From positions 1 through 64,000 of the forward strand of contig JAIEPU010000110.1 in assembly GCA_019748235.1 (NCBI GenBank): 64,000 bases of DNA, read 5' to 3'. A program made the translations under genes and the position numbers. This DNA comes from a bacterium (GTDB lineage: Bacteria > Planctomycetota > Planctomycetia > Kolteriales > Kolteriaceae). The notes under the pieces are model-generated. The model saw only the letters and a list, made by a program, of their open reading frames with translations, ran no database searches and had not been told where the DNA came from. Shown one piece after another: positions 16,599 through 24,658 of this stretch. The first letter of the stretch is position 1, and the number at the start of each line of letters is the position of its first letter.

Positions 16599-19500
16599 CT
16601 ATTCCGCTTCGTTCGATGGCAACTCAAAGGTACTTGCTATCGATCCCTGATCAGGCCCGAGGCGATAGATTCGGAGACCAAAGTCTTTTTCTTTTTTAAC
16701 CGCGAGAATCAGCATTTTACCTTTTGGGTGAAGAGCGAGGTTGAGAACCTCTTCGTTCGTTGATTCGAGTGTCAAAAGCTCAGACTTTGTAGGAACGTGC
16801 CAGAATTTGACTGTTTTCTCGGAATCGCGACTTACGAGAGTTTGGCTGTCGTGTGAAAACAAAACGTCTTCGACAGGACTATCATGAGCAATCAACCGGG
16901 CAGGAGGATCGTCAGATTTTAAATCCCAAAGGTAAATCACTGGCATGTGGCCACACCCAGCCATGAATTGGCCATTCGGAGAAACAACCATCCGATCGAT
17001 TTTATCCTTCATCGGACCGAAAACTCTCTGATATTGCTCATTCGGATGTTTTCGGAAAAAGAATCTCCTGGCACCATCCCTCTCAATCCAAATGTCTCCA
17101 TCCGGCGACGAAAACACCCCAATTAACTGGACATTATTCTGCCATTCATCAATTGCTTGGCCATTCTCGCTGTCGATGAGGATCGAGTGATCCATCACTC
17201 TGATTGCAAGTGCCTTCCCATCAGGTGAGTAAATGAACTGGTGCATGCCGGGTCGAGATTCACAAAGGCTCTTAATCACTTCGCCGTTTTCAGACGATCG
17301 AACAACAACTTTTCCATCGACTCCGAGCATCGCCAATTCATTACCCGACGGATCAAAAGCCGTGGGAAAGCGAACTTCGTATCCAAGTTGATTCGCCAAA
17401 ATCTCTGAGACAAAATCCTGAGTTATCGACCAGCATCTACGGCCTGTGTTCACGTCAAAAAGCGATGTCCGGACTTGCCCATTAAGAATTCGCTCACAGA
17501 GCATTAGCCATCTGCCGCAGGGAGAGAATCCGACAGCGATTGGATAGTATTTTAGAGGAGTATCGGAAGAATGACTTTGCTCAGGATTCTTCCAGATCCG
17601 AATCGTTCCATCCTTTCCTCCTGATACCATCCACTTACCATCAGGAGAAATGTCGGCGGTCAAAGCGCGGCCACTATGTCCAACAAAACACTCTCCGGTC
17701 GGATTATGCCCGCTCATAACCTCATCCAACTTCCATGTTTGAACTGATCCATCACGAAAAGTAGCGACTAGCAGGCCTACTTTCGAAGAATATCGAATAC
17801 TCTCGATGACACGGGATAACTTGAAGGATTTCATAATCTTACCGCTCGAAGAGTCACTGAAGCGAAGTTTGTTACCTCCACTTGTCACCACAATATTTTG
17901 ATTGACCGAGGCATGGCAGATTAATCCTGTCCCATCTATTGAATACTCACCCCCCCACCGCTCTGCTTCGCTCAAAGTCTCCGACTCAATTAAGACAATC
18001 TCCGATGGCGCTTTAGCAACCGCGATTAACTTACGCTCAGGAAGATAGCAAATCTCGGCTATCTCATTGGGATGCACTGGATCAATGGCTCGACTCTCAG
18101 CGGAGGGCTCCAGCGGAGGCGTCGCACGGGTATCGCCGGTGAGAGAATCGATCAACACAAGAATTCCGCCGTGGCCACCGACGGCTACACGGTGGGTATT
18201 TTCCAACCATTCGATGGCATATACCGGCCCGTCCAGGACTTTCTTGTTGAAGACAATTGAATAACCATCTGTCCGGTGAATCATGACACGGCCCGTTTCT
18301 CCGCCTACCGCTACGAATGCCCCATCTGCCGAAAACTCAGCCGCCTTCAGCGCCATACACGGTGCGTCAAATGCAATCTTGGTCTCCTTCCATGTCTTCA
18401 TATCCCAGAAAATGAGCCGAAAATCATTGCCGGCACTGATCATGAGATCTTGTGTGGGAGAGAATCGAACAGAGCGAACACCTCCGAAATTTGCTGGAAT
18501 GGCACGAACGCGGTCAACGTCGTTCATCAATGTGGTGAGAAGATCCCATTCAATTCCTTGATGGACTGGAGGTCGCACCAGCCGTTTTGCTTCTTCCAAA
18601 TGCGAAATCGTTTCCGTCTGGTTGCCTTGCGAATACGATTTTGCTGCATAACGGATGGCAGTGGCATATTCATGCTGCCGCTCCATTCCCTCCGCATTCG
18701 CAGCTGCCGCTTGCGCATCGTTGACTTTACGAGCATAGGAGTTTTGCTGGTCAAACATCATCCACGACAGGCCGCCAATGACCAGCAGACTGGCCATTCC
18801 AATTAATGTAAGGGCCGTAGCCCCAGGTGCACGTCGCACTCGCCTCACGCCGCGCTGCCAAACGCTTATGTGGCGAGCTTCGATTGGCTCGTGATTTAGA
18901 AATCGACGAATATCGTCGGCCAACTCCTTCGCGGACGGATAACGTCGACTGGGTGACTTTTCCAGACACTTAAAAACAATTGAATCAAGGTCTTTTGGAA
19001 CTGATTTCTTAATCGTCCGTATCGATGGCGGATCACTTTCGAGAATTTTGCGTCGAATTTGGTCGGCAGTGTCTCCCTCAAAGGGGCGGCGACCAGCGAG
19101 CATCTCGTACAAGATAACACCGAGCGAAAAGACATCGGAAGATGGCTTAGCATCACCGGACTCTCCGGCTGCTTGCTCGGGAGACATGTAGAAATCGGTA
19201 CCAACAAAGGCAATCGTCGTCGTCGCCTTCGAGAGTACCTCAACGATTCGACTTTGCCTGGCCATGCCGAAATCGGTGATAACGGGCTGGTAATGGAACT
19301 CACCGTCGGTTTCGAGCGGTCGCAGTAGGATGTTACTTGGTTTCAAGTCCCGGTGGGTGATATCCAGTTCATGCGCCTTTGCCATCGCGCACGCCACCTG
19401 ATGAATAATGATACCGGCGATTCGAGGAGTGACTGGGGAGTGACCTTTGATCCATTGGGCAAGGGTGGGACCCTCGATTAGGTCGAGGATGATGATAAAG

Positions 19501-19907
19501 GCGAGGCCGACATCGCCACCGTCATACACCTGAATAATGCCAGGATGCTTGAGGGCGGCGAGCGTCTTTGGCTCCCTTTCGAGATACTTCCCCAATTTCG
19601 GATTGAGCATCCAGGGCCAGGGACATTTGGCTGCGACCTTGCGGCCGAGATGAAGGTCAGTTGCTTGAAAGACCACCCCATGCGCGCCATGCCCGAGCAC
19701 CGCTTCAAGGCGGAATCTGCCTATCTGTAAGGGAACTGCTAGTGGTTCGGGGAAAATGCGGCTCTCGGAAGACTTTGCGTCTCTGTCCATGACGAAGTCG
19801 GTGAGGAACTCCAAGAGGCGCGAAATCTCTTTCGAGTCCTCTGACCGAAGATGCTTGCCGTTGGAGGTGACTTCACCGAAAGTGGAATCGTTACTGTTCT
19901 CCATCAT
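16599..19907 (-). CDS. Ser/Thr protein kinase with transmembrane segment and WD40 repeats (pair 1)
   Basis: About 1102 residues. The kinase domain (about 55-350) has the glycine loop LGHGAHGVVFQ, the lysine in VAAKCPW, HRDLKPSN (about 186), DFG (about 210) and the activation segment end SPEQAAGE. A membrane helix lies at about 360-385 (ALTLIGMASLLVIGGLSWMM). A WD40 propeller follows, seen in repeats such as GGKDGTIRIWK and CGHMPVIYLWDL. The kinase is probably cytoplasmic, with the propeller across the membrane. Two ATGs stand side by side (19905-19907 and 19902-19904) after GGTGG, and the start overlaps the sigma-factor stop by about 17 bases. Kinase and sigma factor are therefore co-translated and probably act in one signalling path. 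Confidence 0.9.
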   Translation of the reverse strand: MMENSNDSTFGEVTSNGKHLRSEDSKEISRLLEFLTDFVMDRDAKSSESRIFPEPLAVPLQIGRFRLEAVLGHGAHGVVFQATDLHLGRKVAAKCPWPWMLNPKLGKYLEREPKTLAALKHPGIIQVYDGGDVGLAFIIILDLIEGPTLAQWIKGHSPVTPRIAGIIIHQVACAMAKAHELDITHRDLKPSNILLRPLETDGEFHYQPVITDFGMARQSRIVEVLSKATTTIAFVGTDFYMSPEQAAGESGDAKPSSDVFSLGVILYEMLAGRRPFEGDTADQIRRKILESDPPSIRTIKKSVPKDLDSIVFKCLEKSPSRRYPSAKELADDIRRFLNHEPIEARHISVWQRGVRRVRRAPGATALTLIGMASLLVIGGLSWMMFDQQNSYARKVNDAQAAAANAEGMERQHEYATAIRYAAKSYSQGNQTETISHLEEAKRLVRPPVHQGIEWDLLTTLMNDVDRVRAIPANFGGVRSVRFSPTQDLMISAGNDFRLIFWDMKTWKETKIAFDAPCMALKAAEFSADGAFVAVGGETGRVMIHRTDGYSIVFNKKVLDGPVYAIEWLENTHRVAVGGHGGILVLIDSLTGDTRATPPLEPSAESRAIDPVHPNEIAEICYLPERKLIAVAKAPSEIVLIESETLSEAERWGGEYSIDGTGLICHASVNQNIVVTSGGNKLRFSDSSSGKIMKSFKLSRVIESIRYSSKVGLLVATFRDGSVQTWKLDEVMSGHNPTGECFVGHSGRALTADISPDGKWMVSGGKDGTIRIWKNPEQSHSSDTPLKYYPIAVGFSPCGRWLMLCERILNGQVRTSLFDVNTGRRCWSITQDFVSEILANQLGYEVRFPTAFDPSGNELAMLGVDGKVVVRSSENGEVIKSLCESRPGMHQFIYSPDGKALAIRVMDHSILIDSENGQAIDEWQNNVQLIGVFSSPDGDIWIERDGARRFFFRKHPNEQYQRVFGPMKDKIDRMVVSPNGQFMAGCGHMPVIYLWDLKSDDPPARLIAHDSPVEDVLFSHDSQTLVSRDSEKTVKFWHVPTKSELLTLESTNEEVLNLALHPKGKMLILAVKKEKDFGLRIYRLGPDQGSIASTFELPSNEAE

Positions 19908-20529
19908 CAAACCACCTTCGAAGCTGAGCGATGGCTGATTGGTACCGACGTCGCACGGTCCTTTCATCCACGCCTAGATTCGATGCAATCTCATTGAATT
20001 TCAATCCCTCCCAAAATCGAAGACCAAAAAGTAGTTGATCGTCAATGGGAAGCCGCTGGAAACAAATTTCAGCCCTTGTGAGATCTTCCTCTCGAATAGT
20101 CTGATCGAGAAGAGAACAGCTATCCTCATCCTTCTGCCGAGGAACGAGAATCTGTTGCCAAACATTTCGATGGAATCCTCGTCGCCGCGCAACACGTCTT
20201 CTCGCGTTAAGGAATTCCCATGACAGAGTGGACATTGCCCAGCGGCATAGCGATCGGTAGGTATCACCTTTGAACTCACCAAATCGGCTCGCAATCCGCA
20301 TCCAGGTATTCTGCGCGAAATCGGAGACGCTTCGCGAGGGGGTGCCAAACCCCTTTCCCACACACAGCGCGATCTTCTCTTGCAAATCGTGGAAGAGATG
20401 AGTGAACAATTCTTCTCGCGATCGATCACAACCAGCTTTCGATAGAGCAACCAATTGATCAAGGCGTGACTCGGGTTGGACCGTGTCATCCCCGTGCTTG
20501 AGCGTTCCTGCCGTCATACCACCACTCAT
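19891..20529 (-). CDS. ECF-type RNA polymerase sigma factor (pair 1)
   Basis: About 212 residues from the ATG at 20527-20529 (MSGGMTAGTLKHGDD), chosen because AGGG is upstream and the frame further up (open to 20823) looks non-domain. Region 2 is seen as FAQNTWMRIASRFGEF with SLCRWAMSTLSWEFL, and region 4 as LPIDDQLLFGLRFWEG and FNEIASNLGVDERTVRRRYQ (helix-turn-helix). No anti-sigma gene is adjacent; the overlapping kinase is the likely regulator, as in the planctomycete ECF groups linked to kinases. The probable target is the divergent gene at 21034. Confidence 0.85.
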   Translation of the reverse strand: MSGGMTAGTLKHGDDTVQPESRLDQLVALSKAGCDRSREELFTHLFHDLQEKIALCVGKGFGTPSRSVSDFAQNTWMRIASRFGEFKGDTYRSLCRWAMSTLSWEFLNARRRVARRRGFHRNVWQQILVPRQKDEDSCSLLDQTIREEDLTRAEICFQRLPIDDQLLFGLRFWEGLKFNEIASNLGVDERTVRRRYQSAIAQLRRWFDDGEQ

Positions 20530-21033
20530 CCCTAGTTTGGCCCATAATCGACGTACCAGATAATGGCAGGCCGGTAGGGAAAATACAACAAATCCAAGTG
20601 CTTGTGCTTTTTGGAAAAAACTCCACGATTTCCTGCCCGATTTCGTCCGCCGATGACTGCCACAACGATTGCCGTTGAAATCAGCAATTTCCACCGCCAA
20701 TTCAGACGGATTTCCTCCCGAACTCTCTTTCATTGTTACGGGAACGTAATCGCTGGGCGTACCCTGTGTCCTCAGACCCAGACATGCTGACTCGTGGTTC
20801 CTGGAAGGGCTGCCCGCACACATTTACGGATCTTGACGGACTTTTCGTTTTCAATGCCCGCTTGTGAGATCTTGTGACACTTATGAGATGGAGGCGATCA
20901 ATAGTATCCCCGTCAGGAACCACTCCCGGGTGGCTTACTGCTGAAGATTGTTTCTCCAACCGCGTAACACCAACCGTCAACCTGCCGTGCTCATCGAAGG
21001 AACACCACGGAGCAACCTTTTGAGGACAACTTC
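20530..21033. promoter_or_regulatory. Divergent intergenic region between sigma factor and caspase-like gene
   Basis: About 500 bases separate the sigma-factor start from the ATG of the secreted caspase-like protein. The minus strand stays open through part of it (to 20823) but without recognisable domain sequence. It should contain both promoters. A near-palindrome, CCACTCCCGGGTGG, lies near 20921-20935. GAGGAC is the ribosome site for the rightward gene. I could not identify an ECF -35/-10 pair with confidence. Confidence 0.4.
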
Positions 21034-23550
21034 ATGCGCAGCCTCCACCGCCTTGCTTCAATTTCCAGAATATTAACGACAATTCTAACTCGCTTCTCGC
21101 ATACGGCTCGCTCTAATGGCGATTATCTATTTAGTCGATTGAACCGTTTAATCTCCACTGCACTACTTCTGGTCACTGCAACAGAGTCGCATTCCGACGT
21201 AATTACATACAAACCTGCATCCGGACAGGGCTTTGTAAGTATCACCGGCAACTCTTCAATCGAGATTTTGCCGACTGTACCACCACTCGCTACTGCTGAC
21301 TGGACAGCCACCGCATCGTGGAGCGGACTCAACACCGACGCGAATAATCAGCAAAATGTTACAATTTCGGGACAGTCATTCACTTTCGGGAATGGACTCC
21401 AACAAATTCAAATAGGTTCCAACGATGCAAACATTACAGGATCTATCGCAGAAAACCTCCAAACCTCAATCGGCGGCCAGAGCAACAGCTTTAGTTATAG
21501 TTATCCCATAACTTCCGCCGGGATCACTGCCGCACTTGCGCCCGCATCATCAGATGGAATACTTACTGGAACGTTAGGTGTGCCAATTCCAATTCTAGTT
21601 ACAATCAATTACGGCGGGGCAGGCCTATCATCATCCGCAATAGAAATGATGTATAGATGGCGTGCAACAGTCGATGGAACAATGACCGTAACTCGTAATG
21701 CTTTAGTCGTAACTCTCCCCCCTCAAAATATCTTGCCAAGTGGATTTCCACTACCGCCACATGATCCGAATTATCCCAGCACGATTGTGACGCCTTTCGC
21801 AGCGCCAGGCATTGATACAGTACATGCCTCAAGTTTCATTGTTGGGTTCTCCGAGACATTAAGTGCAGCTTCAGGGTCTGGCTCTACAAATGTCGATTCA
21901 GTTTCCTGGGCGCAGCCCCAGAGTGGACAATGGTTAGACGAGAATAATTGGTCGCCTTCCGTCGCACCTCAGAATTCAATCGACGTGCACTTCGAATTGC
22001 CATCATCATCCGGCTATGCCGTGACTTTGGCATCGACCAGCGAGGCTAAGAGTCTTACTGTCACAGGTGATACCGTCACCCTCGACACGGCAGGGCAAGC
22101 ACTACATGTTGCGGGCGTCCTTAATGTTGAGTCGGGAAGTGGACGTGCGAGCTTGCTTGCTCTCGCAGGAACCGGGACGGTAGCGGCTGATGGCGGTGTC
22201 AGCATCTTCAAGGATAACAAGCTTGAAGCATCAACAACAATCGTTGGTGAGGTGAGGAATGCGGGAAACTTGGATACTACGGATTCGCATTATCGCACGG
22301 TAACAATTGCTGGAAACTACAATCAATTTGCGACAGGAACGATGATCGGCGTAGTTGATCCATCAGGGCAGACCTCAACAAGCAATCTTGCGGTCAGCGG
22401 CTCTGCATCTCTTGCTGGCACACTACAAATAAAACTGCCTGGCACAACTGGGCAGCCAAATCCCTTGCCGTCGCATAACCAAACTTACGAGTTACTTTCC
22501 GCTTCGAAAGTATCGGGAACGTTCAATCAAGATAATAAAATTGTTGAGGCAAAGTTTGCCGGTGACAATAAGACCGCAGGTCTATTTGATGTGTCTTATC
22601 CGAAAAACAACTCTGTCACGCTGGGACAATTTCATCAAGTTCATTTTCTTTCGGTCGGATTAGACGACGCTGTGCATCCGGTTCATGGGCAAATTGATGC
22701 AAATAAGATTCAGAATACTTTGGTAAGTTTGCCAGGCGTAATAATTGACAACGCGTCGCCGCTCTTACTTCCAGAGACGAAAGATAATGGCATTACTGCT
22801 CTGACGAAGGCAATCAAGGCGGAGTCACAATTGGTGCATCCTGGGGATACATTTGTTTTTTATATAAGCACACATGGTTCATTCGGAAATTTCCCAGAGG
22901 CACCGTCAGAAACACAGCTTACTCGCGATGTTCCGGCCAGCAACGGTGCGACAGGAACCTTTACGAGCAGCGCACAGACGGAGCTTTATCTTGGGCCTGA
23001 TGCTGGCGATTTGATGACGGCCCGGGCATTTAGCGACCTCTTCGATAATTCTCTGTGGGATGACGTAAACAAGTTATTCATTATGGATACTTGCTACTCG
23101 GCAGGCTTCTGGCAAGACATCGATGGTAGTCATAAATACCTTGCTGAACTCCACCATAGTTCGATACTTGCAGCAGCTACAGAAGCAACAGTCGCCCGTG
23201 ACAATACGTTTGCAACGCCGGTCGCAAATGCTTTCACCTCGATAGCTGGAGATATAACATTTGACGCACTGGCTGAAAAGATTAAAGCCAATTATCAAGT
23301 TCAGATTGGAACAACTGGCTGGTTGAAACCGTTTCCAATCGACAATATTGATGGTCCTCCCACAATTACAGAGCAACCTCAGATGTACTCGGCCGCTACG
23401 GCTGATTTCAATATGGGTCTTCTGGGAACAACAGCAGTGCCGGAACCGCCCACATTAACATTACTAATATCGTTTGCAGTTATCAGTGCAATATATAGAT
23501 GGCAATATTACAGGCAGTCAGCGAAGCTCGGTCGTAAAATGGTCACTTGA
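21034..23550 (+). CDS. Secreted PEP-CTERM protein with caspase-like (C14) domain
   Basis: 838 residues. An N-terminal signal lies at about 35-55 (LISTALLLVTATESHS). The middle is a Ser/Thr/Gly-rich beta region (about 60-530) with autotransporter-like pieces such as TVTGDTVTLDTAGQALHVAG. From about 540, HFLSVGLDDAVHPVHGQIDA starts a caspase-like domain: the catalytic His is in FVFYISTHGS (about 615) and the catalytic Cys in LFIMDTCYSAGF (about 685). The end has VPEP (about 801), a hydrophobic helix and basic residues: a PEP-CTERM exosortase sorting signal. Together this predicts an exported, envelope-sorted cysteine protease. It is divergent from the sigma/kinase pair, which may control it. 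Confidence 0.75.
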   Translation: MRSLHRLASISRILTTILTRFSHTARSNGDYLFSRLNRLISTALLLVTATESHSDVITYKPASGQGFVSITGNSSIEILPTVPPLATADWTATASWSGLNTDANNQQNVTISGQSFTFGNGLQQIQIGSNDANITGSIAENLQTSIGGQSNSFSYSYPITSAGITAALAPASSDGILTGTLGVPIPILVTINYGGAGLSSSAIEMMYRWRATVDGTMTVTRNALVVTLPPQNILPSGFPLPPHDPNYPSTIVTPFAAPGIDTVHASSFIVGFSETLSAASGSGSTNVDSVSWAQPQSGQWLDENNWSPSVAPQNSIDVHFELPSSSGYAVTLASTSEAKSLTVTGDTVTLDTAGQALHVAGVLNVESGSGRASLLALAGTGTVAADGGVSIFKDNKLEASTTIVGEVRNAGNLDTTDSHYRTVTIAGNYNQFATGTMIGVVDPSGQTSTSNLAVSGSASLAGTLQIKLPGTTGQPNPLPSHNQTYELLSASKVSGTFNQDNKIVEAKFAGDNKTAGLFDVSYPKNNSVTLGQFHQVHFLSVGLDDAVHPVHGQIDANKIQNTLVSLPGVIIDNASPLLLPETKDNGITALTKAIKAESQLVHPGDTFVFYISTHGSFGNFPEAPSETQLTRDVPASNGATGTFTSSAQTELYLGPDAGDLMTARAFSDLFDNSLWDDVNKLFIMDTCYSAGFWQDIDGSHKYLAELHHSSILAAATEATVARDNTFATPVANAFTSIAGDITFDALAEKIKANYQVQIGTTGWLKPFPIDNIDGPPTITEQPQMYSAATADFNMGLLGTTAVPEPPTLTLLISFAVISAIYRWQYYRQSAKLGRKMVT

Positions 23551-24043
23551 TAGCCCGGTAAGGTGGATCTTGTTCAAGCGGAAGATGAAGTGCTCGGTTT
23601 GGTAAGATCGATAGAGCGAGCCAGTGATCTGCTTTGGCATAGTCGCGGGATACCCCGCTGCCATTTCGATATGCTTCGGATATGTGGGCTTCAGCTTCAG
23701 GATCGTTTCCCGAATATGCGGCTTTTTTCCACCATTTAACTGCCTCGGCTTCATTCCTTGCAACACCTCTCGTGCCTGCATGGTACGCATTACCAAGTGC
23801 TGTTTGCGCCAGTGTATTACCTTGCAATGCTCGTGACTGTAGCTCACCAATTGGCAAATTATCGGCTGTGATTTGGTCTGCGAGAGTAGCGGCTTGACGT
23901 GAAGGTTCATGTAAGGAGTCGAGCGCTTCTTCGCTTGTTGAACTAGAAGAATAAGCAATCGTATGAAACGCGATAGAAGACAGTAGGACGATGAATATGA
24001 TCATGAGAACCGTCAACAGTCGAGTCATTTTAATGTTTTGCAT
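23543..24043 (-). CDS. Sel1-repeat protein with N-terminal signal or anchor
   Basis: 166 residues. An N-terminal hydrophobic segment (LLTVLMIIFIVLLSSIAFHT) is a signal anchor or signal peptide. Sel1-type TPR repeats follow at about 65-145: ALQGNTLAQTALGNAYHAG then NEAEAVKWWKKAAYSG and EAEAHISEAYRNGSGV then DYAKADHWLALS. These repeats form a protein-binding solenoid. The gene runs toward the caspase-like gene, and their 3' ends overlap by 8 bases. It may be part of the same cargo block. Confidence 0.8.
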   Translation of the reverse strand: MQNIKMTRLLTVLMIIFIVLLSSIAFHTIAYSSSSTSEEALDSLHEPSRQAATLADQITADNLPIGELQSRALQGNTLAQTALGNAYHAGTRGVARNEAEAVKWWKKAAYSGNDPEAEAHISEAYRNGSGVSRDYAKADHWLALSILPNRALHLPLEQDPPYRAIK

Positions 24044-24202
24044 AACGACCTGTCATATATGGTTATCGTGTCAATCTTAATCGATCTTCTTTAACGATGT
24101 GTTAATCGGTGGCTCGTTCGTTCGTTTATCTCAGGCCAATTCCAACATTTAGCAGGGCGAATTGAGGTGCTCGGGACACCAATTCTTCCTGCAACCCCTC
24201 GG

Positions 24203-24658
24203 TCACGCCTCGATCATGATTGTCTCGATGATGACGTCCTTGGGCTCGGCATCCAGTTTCATGGTTTCATCTGCTTCCTTGATCCAAGGAACACGCTGGC
24301 GAACTAGAGCATCAAAGAGGCGAAGATTCGGCCTGATCTCACGGTGGAGGTTTCGTCCGGTGATTCGGGCTAGGGAATGGCCAAAGAATAGCGTGATGCC
24401 GACTGAGGGTTCGAATATCGCACGGTCGAGCCAGGCATAGGCGAGTGCCGTGATTGTTCCGTCATGCCCAATAAGCTCGAGCATGATGGCCCGTTCGCGT
24501 GCCCCTCGAAGCACACCGAAGGCCCCGTGATCATCTAAGACCACCTCCTCGTCCTGCGGCTTGGCGCTCTTTTCTAGCGGCGTATTCAGACCGTATTTGT
24601 CGAGAAGGCTAACGTTCGAGGACGAATTCTTCTCGCTGCCGTTCTTCAAGATTTTCAC
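24203..24658 (-). CDS. Hypothetical protein overlapping the relaxase 3' end
   Basis: 151 residues. After a polar N-terminus comes ERAIMLELIGHDGTITALAY and FEPSVGITLFFGHSLARITG, which look like an alpha/beta fold, and the end is EPKDVIIETIMIEA. Its start lies inside the relaxase gene (50-bp overlap in another frame), so it is translationally linked to it. I do not recognise the family. The tight link to the relaxase suggests a transfer or regulatory accessory. The 160 bases downstream (24044-24202) hold nothing I can name. Confidence 0.6.
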   Translation of the reverse strand: MKILKNGSEKNSSSNVSLLDKYGLNTPLEKSAKPQDEEVVLDDHGAFGVLRGARERAIMLELIGHDGTITALAYAWLDRAIFEPSVGITLFFGHSLARITGRNLHREIRPNLRLFDALVRQRVPWIKEADETMKLDAEPKDVIIETIMIEA

